Positions 1-10,260 of a DNA stretch of 55,481 nt are shown here, piece by piece (position 1 is the stretch's first letter; each line of letters opens with the position of its first letter). Location: contig NZ_JAAJTJ010000027.1 in the NCBI RefSeq assembly GCF_011030405.1, positions 1-55,481 on the forward strand, read 5' to 3'. A model generated the notes under the pieces. That model had not been told where the DNA came from. It searched no databases and saw only the letters and a program-made list of their open reading frames with translations. Position numbers and translations under genes: made by a program. Source of the stretch: Parapedobacter sp. SGR-10. GTDB taxonomy: Bacteria > Bacteroidota > Bacteroidia > Sphingobacteriales > Sphingobacteriaceae.

Positions 1-140
1 TATCAATTAATTCCAAGCATAAATGGAATATTATAACGAATAAACTTGCAATCTATTGTGTATATGCCGATTAAATTTCTAACTACCCCCAGTCAAAAAG
101 AAAAAAATACAATATACTTTGTTTCAAGATGTCTTTTTTT

Positions 141-527
141 TTACTTCTTAAAGACCCAAAATTTTTGCAAAACAAAATTAAATCCTAATGAAACAATCAG
201 TTCTACTATCAATTTAGAAAGCAAATAGTGACAGCTCAGAACTTCAACAAGAACATATATACCGGAAGATTTGAGCAAGATACTGCCCAATACGACGATA
301 ATAAATTTCCACAACTGACTACCGATAGACTGTCCTGTACGAGCAAACGACCAATATCTGTTTATGGTAAAATTGACAACAGCACCTAGAGCACCGCTGA
401 TAGCATTCGAAATGTGTGCTGGAACTCCCAATACGCTATAACAGAAAGAATATATCCCAAAATCTGCTACACCTCCTATAAAAGCAGACACTTGCGCCTT
501 TAGAAATTCTTTCAGCTTGAATGCCAT
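141..527 (-). CDS. GtrA-family small membrane protein
   Basis: This 128-residue protein has four hydrophobic segments and the layout of the GtrA/DPMS family (Pfam GtrA). Family members are thought to move polyprenyl-linked sugars or assist glycosylation at the inner membrane. Family signs include a glycine-rich first helix (GGVADFGIYS, about residues 18-27), the NFTINRYWSF stretch near residue 52, and the NFVLQKFWVF ending. It is the last gene of the minus-strand sphingolipid cluster, and its start lies directly against the stop of the CDP-alcohol transferase, so the two are probably translationally coupled. Position suggests a role in lipid head-group or glycolipid chemistry, but this is inference. 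The fold assignment is fairly safe; the substrate is unknown. Confidence 0.85.
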   Translation of the reverse strand: MAFKLKEFLKAQVSAFIGGVADFGIYSFCYSVLGVPAHISNAISGALGAVVNFTINRYWSFARTGQSIGSQLWKFIIVVLGSILLKSSGIYVLVEVLSCHYLLSKLIVELIVSLGFNFVLQKFWVFKK

Positions 528-1232
528 TTATCCTACATTTTGACCTTCTTCTCGCAACTTAGCTTGCTTCTCTTCTTTATCCTTCATATCCCCTAATGTC
601 AATAATTTTTTTGTATCGCCCACATTGATAAAGAACAAAATGATACAAATCCCCAACACACTATAATCGATAGAACCTTTGACCAGAACCTCCAACAGAA
701 GAACCAAGCAGATAATCACCCGTATCTCAGTAGGCCCCAACAGACCGGCATCTATAGTGTATTTGTCGGTAATACGATAACGCAATTGAGAAATAATCAT
801 CGCCCATCCATACAAGGATACTAACGCAAAGCCCAAATACTTAAAATCTCCTACCGTATAGAGAATATAGCCCAACCCAATAAACACAGTACTGACCCAA
901 TCCATGACAATATCTAGAGCAAATCCATACCATTTACGTGATTTATTGCGATAATAAGCGATACGACCGTCTAGTGAGTCTCCAAACCATTGAATGAAAA
1001 AACCAGGAATAGCAAACAGCAACAGATCTCTATTCACATATTCAGCCAACAGAAAACTGCCTAAAATCATCAGGGATCCTAAAAAACCTATCGCTGTCAA
1101 GCCATCCGAAGATATCCAGTTTGGTATTTTGGGCACCAAATAAGAAATCAACTTTTGTTCAGGCCGGCTTAAGATATTTGTACGTTTTCTGTCTTGGAAT
1201 AGTTTCTTGTTAATTTTCTGTTCGATCATCAT
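528..1232 (-). CDS. CDP-alcohol phosphatidyltransferase family protein
   Basis: This is a 234-residue integral membrane enzyme of the CDP-alcohol phosphatidyltransferase family, which transfers a phospho-alcohol from a CDP-activated donor. The metal-binding motif is visible as D85-x2-D88-G89, then G103-x3-D107-x3-D111. There is one more residue between the DG half and the GxxxDxxxD half than in the usual consensus. Five or six hydrophobic helices follow. Because the gene lies in a cluster with serine palmitoyltransferase, a candidate acyltransferase and a reductase, it may install a phosphate-containing head group on ceramide, or make a related phospholipid. That is inference; the family itself is clear. 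Two adjacent ATG codons (1232 and 1229) could both start it. Confidence 0.87.
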   Translation of the reverse strand: MMIEQKINKKLFQDRKRTNILSRPEQKLISYLVPKIPNWISSDGLTAIGFLGSLMILGSFLLAEYVNRDLLLFAIPGFFIQWFGDSLDGRIAYYRNKSRKWYGFALDIVMDWVSTVFIGLGYILYTVGDFKYLGFALVSLYGWAMIISQLRYRITDKYTIDAGLLGPTEIRVIICLVLLLEVLVKGSIDYSVLGICIILFFINVGDTKKLLTLGDMKDKEEKQAKLREEGQNVG

Positions 1233-1241
1233 TCAATCATT

Positions 1242-2234
1242 TTAGAGCCAATTATTCTCTTTATACCACAATAATGTTTCCCGCAAACCTTTTTCCAGAT
1301 CATATATAGGATTGAATCCTAACACTTCCTTGGCCTTAGAAATATCACATCCCCAGTTTTCTGCCGTCAATTCCTTCAGGCGCTCCGGATAGAGCACAGG
1401 AGTTTTGGAAGAACTTCTATACAGTCTTTGCGAAACATCCGCTACCACCTTTACCATGCCATAAGGCACGTGCATTCTCCACAATTTCTTTTGAAAGACC
1501 TCACGGAATATTTCAGCCATTCTATACCTTGAATACACCTGTCCATCCGTAATATTATAAAATTGCAGTCCTTCTTGAGGCAATACACACCCCTGAAGCA
1601 ATACATCCACAAGATCTTTCACATACACAAAACTCAATTTTTGTGGTTTATTACCAATGTAAAGATCCAAACCGCGACTCATGGTCTCAAATACAAGAAA
1701 TATATCACGCTCACGGGGACCATACACAGCTGTCGGGCGAAAAACAGAAATAGCCTTCTCTCCAAATTTTTCCTGTATCATCAATTCCGTTGCCGATTTG
1801 CTTCTTCCATACACTGTCAATGGACGATATGGCGAAGCCTCATGCATCCACGCAGAGGAGTCATAACCTATAGGCCCCAAAGCAGCCAAACTGCTCACAT
1901 AGCAAACTCTCTCCAAAGGAAATTGAGCCGTAAAGGCAGCCTTCAGTATGCTTTCGGTATACCCCACATTGACATCCCACATAATCTCTTCGTTCTTGGC
2001 TCTTGTCAAAGCCGCAGCATGGATGATGTAATTATATTGTTCCCTGTCAAAAAGATATTTTAACGATTCAGTATCGCCGAGGTCGGGATAGACAAACTTA
2101 TCAACAAAGGGACGGATATCTTCGATATTACTAGAAGGGCGGACAGCAGCATGCACTTCCAATCCCAGAGCCTTTGCAGCTCTCACAAGATGGTACCCCA
2201 CAAAACCACTCGCTCCAGTAATAAATATTTTCAT
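1242..2234 (-). CDS. NAD(P)-dependent epimerase/dehydratase-like SDR, candidate ceramide reductase
   Basis: This 330-residue extended short-chain dehydrogenase/reductase has the Rossmann motif GASGFVG (residues 7-13), the active-site pair Y142-x3-K146 and nearby serines (S114/S115). The open frame extends 7 codons upstream to a TTG at 2255, but the ATG at 2234 places the Rossmann strand right at the N terminus, so I chose it. In Caulobacter an epimerase-like SDR encoded beside serine palmitoyltransferase (CerR) reduces the 3-keto group of the sphingoid base or ceramide. The same neighbourhood here makes that role likely. It could instead be a nucleotide-sugar enzyme for a glycolipid. A 10 bp gap links it to the CDP-alcohol transferase downstream. 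Confidence 0.82.
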   Translation of the reverse strand: MKIFITGASGFVGYHLVRAAKALGLEVHAAVRPSSNIEDIRPFVDKFVYPDLGDTESLKYLFDREQYNYIIHAAALTRAKNEEIMWDVNVGYTESILKAAFTAQFPLERVCYVSSLAALGPIGYDSSAWMHEASPYRPLTVYGRSKSATELMIQEKFGEKAISVFRPTAVYGPRERDIFLVFETMSRGLDLYIGNKPQKLSFVYVKDLVDVLLQGCVLPQEGLQFYNITDGQVYSRYRMAEIFREVFQKKLWRMHVPYGMVKVVADVSQRLYRSSSKTPVLYPERLKELTAENWGCDISKAKEVLGFNPIYDLEKGLRETLLWYKENNWL

Positions 2235-2304
2235 CGAACAAATTATTCTTTTCAAAGTGATGAAACATGTCTGCTTACCACAGGCATGAATTATTTTTCA
2301 CTTC

Positions 2305-2385
2305 TTATATGTTTTTAGCAGCGTTCAAGAACTCTCCCGATGTAGCCTTCACGAGGCAGTGGGACGTATCAAAGTCGCTTAGCAT
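2305..2385 (-). CDS. possible 26-codon small ORF in sphingolipid cluster gap
   Basis: A 26-codon frame (starts MLSDFDTSHC, ends AAKNI) sits in the 194 bp gap between the acyltransferase and SDR genes. Its ATG overlaps the TAA of an even shorter upstream frame as TAATG. No known family is recognised, and a frame this short can arise by chance. Confidence 0.15.
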   Translation of the reverse strand: MLSDFDTSHCLVKATSGEFLNAAKNI

Positions 2386-2428
2386 TAGCTCATGCCTTTT
2401 ATGTCCGTACGGATCATATTAAGTTTCT

Positions 2429-3556
2429 TTATGATGATAGAGCTTTTTCAAAAAGCCTGTAACGCTTGTAGAGATCGGCATTAATCTGCTCGATAGCATG
2501 GTTCATCAGATAATTATCATCTAGCATCCAAGAGCATTCGGCCTCCAAGATACCCGAAGGCATGGCATTCCGGATGAGATGACCATACAAACAAGCCTCT
2601 ATTCCTAATTTTCTGTAATTTTCTAGTACACCCAACATCAATACACGCAAAGATTTTATTTTCTTCTTTCCAAACAATAATTTGAAAATACCTGTAGGCA
2701 ACAGACGTCCTCTTTTTATTTTAATTAGAATCTCATTAATATTAGGAATACCAACCACAAAACCAATGATCTCGTCACCTTTTTCTGCGACTATACAATA
2801 TTTAGGATCAACGATCATTTTCAAATCCTTAGCCGTATAATCAAATTCTTCGTCCGTCATAGGCACAAAACCCAAATTCTTATTCCAAGCCTTGTTGTAT
2901 ACAGACTTGATCTTTGCAGCTTCGTTCTTAAAATCCTTGAGATTGATTTCCCTCAAAATGATGCCCGAACGTTTCAAGCGCTCTTCCAGCTTATCCAGTA
3001 ACAGTACTGAACGCTGACTAGCCTGATTTTTGGTCACTAGATACGCGCGGAGATCCGTTTTTTTATCAAAACCAAAACCTGTAATAAGATCTTGGTAATA
3101 TGGATAATTATAGGGCATCATGGCCATAGGAGGACGGTCAAAGCCTTCTATCAATAAACCGCAAGTATCATTAGTGGTCAGGTTGATTGGACCTACCAGT
3201 GTATCACCTCCTTTATTTTTGATCCAATTTAGAGCAGCCCCAAGCAATTTGTCGGCCACTTCCTGGTCATTGATGCAGTCAAAAAAACCAAACTGTCCTT
3301 CTTGTGTCTGATTGAACGTATTGTTGTTCACATTCCAGATTGCTGCTATTCGCCCTACAATCTTCTCATCCTTATATGCCAAAAACAACTGTGCTGATGA
3401 ATGCTTGTAAAAAGGATGCTTTTCTGGATTGAGCAGGTCTTCTTGCCCTAAAAACAACTCCGGAACATAATTGGGATCATTCTCATACAAGTCGTGCGGA
3501 AAATCGATAAACTTTGTACGTTGTTTCTTGTTTTCTACAGGTATGATAGTAATCAT
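2429..3556 (-). CDS. GNAT-like acyltransferase, candidate bacterial ceramide synthase
   Basis: This roughly 375-residue protein has two GNAT-like halves. The N-terminal part includes the segment ending KIVGRIAAIWN, a typical GNAT strand. The C-terminal part includes IIGFVVGIPN and MLGVLENYRKLGIEACLYGHL, a position normally used for acyl-CoA binding. Bacteroidota encode such a protein beside serine palmitoyltransferase, and in Caulobacter a GNAT-type protein (bCerS) N-acylates the sphingoid base. I infer that this enzyme attaches the second acyl chain of ceramide. The ATG at 3556 is preferred over an upstream GTG at 3565. It begins 18 bp after the SPT stop, consistent with one transcript. It is soluble or peripheral: no membrane segment is visible. 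Confidence 0.8.
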   Translation of the reverse strand: MITIIPVENKKQRTKFIDFPHDLYENDPNYVPELFLGQEDLLNPEKHPFYKHSSAQLFLAYKDEKIVGRIAAIWNVNNNTFNQTQEGQFGFFDCINDQEVADKLLGAALNWIKNKGGDTLVGPINLTTNDTCGLLIEGFDRPPMAMMPYNYPYYQDLITGFGFDKKTDLRAYLVTKNQASQRSVLLLDKLEERLKRSGIILREINLKDFKNEAAKIKSVYNKAWNKNLGFVPMTDEEFDYTAKDLKMIVDPKYCIVAEKGDEIIGFVVGIPNINEILIKIKRGRLLPTGIFKLLFGKKKIKSLRVLMLGVLENYRKLGIEACLYGHLIRNAMPSGILEAECSWMLDDNYLMNHAIEQINADLYKRYRLFEKALSS

Positions 3557-3574
3557 GTCCTTCACGATTTAGGT

Positions 3575-5153
<1,579 letters not shown>

Positions 5154-5609
5154 ATGGCTTTAGCACCTCAGATTAGTATAAAAAATAAAAGAGCATCCTT
5201 TGAATACCATCTGCTAGATAGATATACGGCTGGTATCTGCCTGTTGGGAACTGAAATCAAATCGATAAGAGAAGGAAAAGCCAATATCAACGACAGTTTC
5301 TGCACATTTTTCGAGGATGGACTATATATCCGCAATATGCACATCGCCGAATATTCCTTTGGCTCATTCTACAATCACGAAGCCAAACGTGACAGGAAAC
5401 TATTGCTGACGAAAAAAGAACTGAAAAAATTGAAGGAAAAAGGTGAAGAAAAAGGATTCACCATTGTTCCCTTGCGGATATTCATCAGCGAGCGTGGTAT
5501 CGCCAAGATGGAGATTGCGCTCGCACAAGGTAAAAAGGATTTTGACAAACGGGAAACCATCAAAGAAAGGGAAAGCAAACGCGAACTCAACCGGGCAATG
5601 AAACGCTAA
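5154..5609 (+). CDS. smpB: SsrA-binding protein SmpB
   Basis: The 151-residue product is SmpB, which binds the tRNA-like end of tmRNA and brings it to stalled ribosomes for trans-translation. Visible family features are the N-terminal [15 protein letters not shown] segment, the [16 protein letters not shown] loop, the [12 protein letters not shown] strand, and a basic C-terminal tail ([10 protein letters not shown]) that enters the mRNA channel. Length is typical. It is transcribed on its own, divergently from spt and convergently with the thioesterase gene. The tmRNA gene itself is not in the window. Confidence 0.97.
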   Translation: MALAPQISIKNKRASFEYHLLDRYTAGICLLGTEIKSIREGKANINDSFCTFFEDGLYIRNMHIAEYSFGSFYNHEAKRDRKLLLTKKELKKLKEKGEEKGFTIVPLRIFISERGIAKMEIALAQGKKDFDKRETIKERESKRELNRAMKR

Positions 5610-5676
5610 GCTAATTACGTCCCGTCACTATCTCTGTCTGTTGGACCAAAGTGGTTTTGTACAACCGGATAGGAGT

Positions 5677-6084
5677 TTAATATCCATCTAAACCTAACCC
5701 TTCCAACACGGCGACTGGTTTTCTATCATCATCCAATGCCACAAAGGTAAATCTTCCTTGAATAGCCAGCTCCCTTCCTTCTTCGTACATGTGCTCCAGG
5801 TAAATTTCTACCTTAACCTTCAAGCTGGTACGCCCCACACTTTCCACACGAGCAATAGCCTCAATGATACTACCCGAAGGTATAGCTTTCTCAAAATCAA
5901 TTTTATCGGTAGATACTGTCACCAACCTCTTTCGGCAAAAACGTGTCGCTGCCATAAAAGAAACCTCATCCATGATGGCCATAGCTTTGCCTCCGAACAA
6001 AGTATCGTGATGGTTGGTCAGAAAAGGAAAAACCGTCGTGCAAACTCGTGTTTCGGATAAATCAATTTTTTCTTGAAGTGTCAT
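5677..6084 (-). CDS. acyl-CoA thioesterase, hotdog fold (YciA-like)
   Basis: This 135-residue single-hotdog protein resembles the YciA/acyl-CoA hydrolase group, which cleaves acyl-CoA to free fatty acid and CoA. The signature NHHDTLFGGKAMAIMDE (about residues 24-40) contains the conserved N-x3-T-L-F-G-G and the following acidic active-site region. Length is normal for a single-domain subunit that forms hexamers. It lies 26 bp downstream of the MutS-like gene on the same strand and may be co-transcribed with it and pcm. The acyl-chain preference cannot be read from the sequence. Confidence 0.88.
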   Translation of the reverse strand: MTLQEKIDLSETRVCTTVFPFLTNHHDTLFGGKAMAIMDEVSFMAATRFCRKRLVTVSTDKIDFEKAIPSGSIIEAIARVESVGRTSLKVKVEIYLEHMYEEGRELAIQGRFTFVALDDDRKPVAVLEGLGLDGY

Positions 6085-6110
6085 TCTTCTTGTTGTATTA
6101 TATTACACCC

Positions 6111-7916
6111 TCACTCCCCTACCTCTATTCCGATACCTTTCAACAGCATCGAGGCATTGAAAACTGTGCATTTTCCATTCTTCAATTTGTAGTCAAAAAG
6201 CATTTCGCCATGCTGAACCTGTATATCAAAATGGTAGTTCTTGATCATCCCCGGATATTCTTCTTCCAAAGTTGACAGTTGCAAATCATGCGTTGCTACC
6301 ATCCCTTTGCCTTTCATCCCTATCAATTTCTTGATAATAGCCCGTGACCCCAGGTACTTATCTACCGAATTTGTTCCTCTCAACATTTCATCTATCAAGA
6401 AAAAACTATCCGATGCCACTTCTACCACCCCTAATATAAATTTCATCCTATCCAATTCAGCCTTGAAAGTGGAAGTACTTTCGTTGAGATCATCTTTGAT
6501 CCGCATATAAGTCACAAGACGATATATAGGTACACTAAAATAATCAGCACAGACGACTCCGCCTGCATACGCCAATACCGCATTGACACCGATCGTCCGC
6601 AGAAAAGTACTCTTTCCCGCCATATTGGACCCTGTGACTAAGGCCACACGATGATCGACCGCACTGTAGTCATTCGCCACAGCTTGTCCAGTCGGAATCA
6701 AAGGATGGTTCACCGCGCGGACTTGCAATCGATCTTCCTTTGGGTCATCCAGGATGACCGGATCACACCAAGTCGAATGGTTGTTACGCAAGGTGGCTAA
6801 GCTTAGTAACGCTTCAAAGTCTGCGATCACATCAAAGGTGTGCAAGACATTCCCTTCATAACTCCGCTTCCATTTTTGGATAGCTATCACTTGCTTGAAA
6901 TCCCAAAGAAAAATCATGTTCAGGATGGCTCCTATCAAAATATTGTTGCGGGCATCCAATTTATCAACCAATAACCCTAGGTTTTTAAAGGCCCTTGAAA
7001 GTTTTTGGTTATCCGCTGTACGTAGTTCTTCTTGCAGTACCTGACTTAGCCCTGCCGAAAATTGCTCTTCTTCGATCATCTCAATAGCATCGGAATATGC
7101 AATCAGCGTAGCTCCAATTTTGTCAATCCGGCTCGAAAAATAACTCACCTTTCCCGCAAGAAATAAAGTCCATAATAAATGCACAATGACCAGCAACAAC
7201 AAAATATTCCATATCGGCAACACAAATAAAGAAAACAGCACGCCCGCTAACAATAGAAAAGGAGCAACCGGAACATAAAACCGCATAAACGCATTCCCAA
7301 AGCGGAAAGCCTCATCTTGCAGATAACGCTGTAGAAAAGTCTTGATATTTACTTTTTGCCCCAAATTGAACAAAAGTTTGGTTTGGAGCATCTGTGTCCA
7401 AGCATGCTTACCGGCCAATTCCCGCGATGCTTCCTGCCGACGAAGTATGGCATCTTTGCCACTTGCTGAGGTCAACCAATTTGCCAAGCGTCCAACACCT
7501 TCAGGCGTAGCTGCCCTATTGATTTTTTCGAAAAGTGAATGCGGTCCAAAGACATCTAAATCAGATGCATAGGGATGCTTTCCATCTGCATACTCCACAC
7601 CATCCAGATATATATTAGGCTGACCAGTTGCTACCTGTATCTCGTTCTCATTGACACGTAGAAAAGCTTTGGTCTCATCACTCTTCTTCTCCAATCGGCT
7701 CTGCCGTCTGACCAAGGCAGCAAAAACAAAAACAATGGTGAAAACGACGAGGAGCAACAGTCCTATATTATTGGTCTGAAAGACCTTGAACAACACAGCA
7801 CCTCCTCCGACGATGACGATCAACCGAAAAAGGCTGTTTCTATTGATTTGTTTCTCCAAAAGCGCCAGTTCCTGTTTCGCTTTTTGAATGTTATTTTGAT
7901 AAAAATCTTGCATCAT
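6111..7916 (-). CDS. MutS-related ATPase with membrane segments
   Basis: The 601-residue product has a C-terminal MutS-family ATPase domain: Walker A GSNMAGKST near residue 430, Walker B FFLIDEMLRGTNS, and ATHDL. It lacks the N-terminal mismatch-recognition domain of MutS1. Instead it has two pairs of hydrophobic segments, at about residues 30-70 and 215-255, which look like membrane helices. Bacteroidota commonly encode this type, and its function is not established. The ATPase and lever architecture suggests DNA or other clamp-like activity tethered to the membrane, but that is inference. It is followed by a thioesterase and preceded by pcm at 12 bp, so the three genes may form one operon. 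Confidence 0.85.
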   Translation of the reverse strand: MMQDFYQNNIQKAKQELALLEKQINRNSLFRLIVIVGGGAVLFKVFQTNNIGLLLLVVFTIVFVFAALVRRQSRLEKKSDETKAFLRVNENEIQVATGQPNIYLDGVEYADGKHPYASDLDVFGPHSLFEKINRAATPEGVGRLANWLTSASGKDAILRRQEASRELAGKHAWTQMLQTKLLFNLGQKVNIKTFLQRYLQDEAFRFGNAFMRFYVPVAPFLLLAGVLFSLFVLPIWNILLLLVIVHLLWTLFLAGKVSYFSSRIDKIGATLIAYSDAIEMIEEEQFSAGLSQVLQEELRTADNQKLSRAFKNLGLLVDKLDARNNILIGAILNMIFLWDFKQVIAIQKWKRSYEGNVLHTFDVIADFEALLSLATLRNNHSTWCDPVILDDPKEDRLQVRAVNHPLIPTGQAVANDYSAVDHRVALVTGSNMAGKSTFLRTIGVNAVLAYAGGVVCADYFSVPIYRLVTYMRIKDDLNESTSTFKAELDRMKFILGVVEVASDSFFLIDEMLRGTNSVDKYLGSRAIIKKLIGMKGKGMVATHDLQLSTLEEEYPGMIKNYHFDIQVQHGEMLFDYKLKNGKCTVFNASMLLKGIGIEVGE

Positions 7917-7928
7917 GTATGTATACTA

Positions 7929-8585
7929 TTACCATGCTTTGTCCCCAACCAACGGAACAAAACGGAAAGTATCGAGTTCAATACGTTCAAAATCATTCTC
8001 TCCCACCCGCAATATAGTGACCATTTTTTGCTCTTTCTCGTCTCCTACAGGGATGACCAATATACCGCCCAGCTTGAGTTGCTTGAGCATGACATCCGGC
8101 ACAAAAGGTGCCCCAGCGGTCACAATAATCTTGTCATAAGGAGCATGTCGAGGTATGCCCTTAGAGCCATCTCCCAGAAAAAAATGTGCTTTATAACCCA
8201 TATAAGGTAACACTTGAATCGTGCGGTTGTAGAGACTTTCCTGGCGTTCAATCGTGTACACCTCCGCTCCCAACTCCAAAAGAATACAGGTCTGATAACC
8301 TGATCCTGTTCCGATTTCCAGAACTTTATCTCCTTGTTTCACATGCAACAATTCAGATTGATAAGCAACAGTATAGGGCTGGGAAATGGTCTGTCCATCT
8401 CCTATAGGAAAGGCAATATCCCGATAGGCTTGTTTCCAAAACGTTTCGTCAAAAAAGAAGTGTCGGGGAACTTTACCTATGGCTCGCAAGACATTCTTGT
8501 CTTCAATACCCTTCTTCTCCAACTGTTTGACCAGTTGCTTCCTTGCTCCTTGTTCACGATAGTTGTCTACAAACTTATATGCCAT
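7929..8585 (-). CDS. pcm: protein-L-isoaspartate O-methyltransferase
   Basis: This 218-residue SAM-dependent enzyme methylates L-isoaspartyl residues in damaged proteins so that they can revert to aspartate. The SAM-binding glycine-rich loop is LEIGTGSGYQT (about residues 89-99). The upstream GQTISQPYTVA segment (64-74) is characteristic of PIMT active sites. Length matches the bacterial family. Its stop lies 12 bp from the start of the MutS-like gene, suggesting co-transcription. It is cytosolic. Confidence 0.95.
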   Translation of the reverse strand: MAYKFVDNYREQGARKQLVKQLEKKGIEDKNVLRAIGKVPRHFFFDETFWKQAYRDIAFPIGDGQTISQPYTVAYQSELLHVKQGDKVLEIGTGSGYQTCILLELGAEVYTIERQESLYNRTIQVLPYMGYKAHFFLGDGSKGIPRHAPYDKIIVTAGAPFVPDVMLKQLKLGGILVIPVGDEKEQKMVTILRVGENDFERIELDTFRFVPLVGDKAW

Positions 8586-8674
8586 TCTTCCCCAAAAATA
8601 CCATTGTTAACCCATATTTTCATGTTTTAAATGTAAAACATTTGCGTTCAATTGCTTGGTAAGGGAATAAGGAT

Positions 8675-8769
8675 CATAGAGGGGCAAAAACATTTTTCGT
8701 CTGTAATCAACAAAAAGGAAAAATTTAGAATTAGGCTTTTTTCAAAAAAAAGCCTAATTTGCCCCTATG
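8675..8769. repeat. MITE-like element with inverted ends and internal hairpin
   Basis: Near-matching inverted ends, AGAGGGGCAAA (8678-8688) and TTTGCCCCTATG (8758-8769), flank about 70 bp containing a perfect 14 bp hairpin. The right end overlaps the DUF4886 start codon at 8767. The same GGGGCAAA/TTTGCCCC core appears at 15643-15662 and 37011-37050. Confidence 0.4.
8729..8759. repeat. 14 bp perfect hairpin upstream of DUF4886 gene
   Basis: The arms AATTAGGCTTTTTT (8729-8742) and its complement (8746-8759) are separated by a 3-base loop. The hairpin ends 7 bases before the ATG at 8767. It could be a terminator-like structure, part of a mobile repeat, or a fold that masks translation initiation. 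Confidence 0.7.
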
Positions 8770-9612
8770 AAAAAGATCATTCTATTATTCACAATTATCG
8801 TTGTCCTATTTACGACCACCACAGCACAACAAACAAACACAAATATTCTAAAAGTATTGGCCATCGGCAATAGTTTCTCTGAAGATGGTATAGAAAATTA
8901 TTTGTACGACCTGGCCAAAGCGGCCAATAAACAGATTATCATCGGAAATATGTATATCGGCGGAGCTCCCGTCAAACGACATGTGGACAATGCCCAAAGC
9001 AATAAAAAGGCGTATGCCTATCGCAAGATAAATTTAGAAGGACAGAAAAAAAACACGAAAGGAGTCAGCCTTGAAGAGGCCCTAAAGGATGAGGATTGGG
9101 ATTTTATTAGCCTACAGCAGGCCAGTCCTTTGTCTGGACAATACGATGTCATCATGCAAAGCTTACCTCAACTGGTTGAATACGTCAAAAAACTTGCACC
9201 CCAAGCCAAACTGGTTTACCATCAAACCTGGGCCTATCAACAGGATTCAAAGCACAAAGGCTTTGCCAATTACGACAAGAGCCAGACAAAAATGTACAAC
9301 GGTATTGTAGATGCCACCAAAAAGATAGACAAGTCCAAGGTCTTTACATTTGTTGTTCCCGCAGGGACAGCTATCCAAAATGCACGTACGTCCAGTGTAG
9401 GAGACACCTATACGCGGGATGGATATCATTTGGAACTAAACTATGGAAGGTTTACAGCTGCCTGCACATGGTATGAAAAACTGTTCGGTTTGGATGTCCG
9501 CAAAAATCCTTGGAAGCCTGAAAAAGTCACAGACGTACAGGCCAAAATTGCCAAGGAAGCCGCGCATAAGGCTGTAAAAAAACCTTTCAAAGTTTCGAAA
9601 GTAAAGCTGTGA
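8767..9612 (+). CDS. DUF4886-type SGNH-like secreted protein
   Basis: The 281-residue protein has a Sec signal peptide (hydrophobic residues 4-18, cleavage near TTA-QQ) and the DUF4886 pattern of Bacteroidota secreted SGNH-hydrolase-like proteins. Block I appears as AIGNSFSEDG with the candidate nucleophile S36. Block V appears near residue 220 as RDGYHL with Asp and His. Substrates of this family are mostly unknown, though members often occur in polysaccharide-use loci as candidate esterases. No such locus is seen here: its neighbours are pcm and a toxin-antitoxin-like pair, so it looks like an isolated accessory gene. The ATG sits right at the edge of a palindromic repeat. The C terminus is lysine-rich. 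Confidence 0.82.
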   Translation: MKKIILLFTIIVVLFTTTTAQQTNTNILKVLAIGNSFSEDGIENYLYDLAKAANKQIIIGNMYIGGAPVKRHVDNAQSNKKAYAYRKINLEGQKKNTKGVSLEEALKDEDWDFISLQQASPLSGQYDVIMQSLPQLVEYVKKLAPQAKLVYHQTWAYQQDSKHKGFANYDKSQTKMYNGIVDATKKIDKSKVFTFVVPAGTAIQNARTSSVGDTYTRDGYHLELNYGRFTAACTWYEKLFGLDVRKNPWKPEKVTDVQAKIAKEAAHKAVKKPFKVSKVKL

Positions 9613-9663
9613 GTATATTAACCTTAGGAAAATGTAAGGATAGTTTTTACTGAGGGATAGGGA

Positions 9664-10260
9664 TCACGATCTTGCAAACCGAAGTAAAGGGATAATATCT
9701 CCTGCGTCGGCAGATCGTATAGCCGAAAGATATGCCGACCTTGTATCACCCTGTGCGACAAGGTCGGCTGCACCCCAGGAAAACACAGGCTTCTTGAATA
9801 TCTTATCGATAATAATATCTGCTATCAAACGGCTATGTCTTCCATTTCCATTGGGAAAACAATGAATGCTGACGATGCGATGTTTAAATCGTAACGCAAT
9901 CTCATCCGGTGAATATATCTGGTTTTCTACCCAATAACGAGCATCATCCAACAGATATCTCAACTCCGTGCGGATAAGCCAACTTTTAACGCCGATATTT
10001 TTCTCGGTCGTCCTGAAACCACCTGCCCAAGCCCATACATCTCCATACATACGCTTATGTAATTGACAGATAAATTCTTCGGTCAGAATACGCTCTCTTT
10101 TGAGCGAATGGGAAAGTACCCATTGCATAGCTTGCTCAATGTTCTGCTGTTCGAACTCGTCGAGTTCCCCTTGTGTCGCAATGGAATCAATGAGCAGCCC
10201 ATCGATCTCATTTGCATCCAAGGGTGTCTGTCCACTACTATACCGAAAGGCTAATCCCAT
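9664..10260 (-). CDS. mobile mystery protein B, Fic/DOC domain
   Basis: The 198-residue Fic-fold protein matches the mobile mystery protein B type (TIGR02613), found beside protein A in mobile contexts. The Fic loop is HCFPNGNGRHSR (H133 to R144). Canonical AMP-transferring Fic enzymes have Asp or Glu at the fifth position of this loop to bind Mg2+; here it is N137, so the reaction may differ. No clear inhibitory (S/T)xxxE(G/N) helix is visible. The start overlaps the 3' end of the XRE gene by 10 bp, as in toxin-antitoxin pairs. A toxin or modifier role controlled by protein A is inferred, not shown. Confidence 0.9.
   Translation of the reverse strand: MGLAFRYSSGQTPLDANEIDGLLIDSIATQGELDEFEQQNIEQAMQWVLSHSLKRERILTEEFICQLHKRMYGDVWAWAGGFRTTEKNIGVKSWLIRTELRYLLDDARYWVENQIYSPDEIALRFKHRIVSIHCFPNGNGRHSRLIADIIIDKIFKKPVFSWGAADLVAQGDTRSAYLSAIRSADAGDIIPLLRFARS

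Noticed and set aside
1563..2063. 166-codon plus-strand ORF over the SDR gene
   Set aside because: Shadow of the SDR reading frame; no motif or initiation context.
5154..5609. tmRNA gene near smpB
   Set aside because: The flanks show no tRNA-like ends or tag-reading frame.
10251..10260. Frameshift between the XRE and Fic genes
   Set aside because: A 10 bp overlap of two intact frames is the usual layout of this pair.
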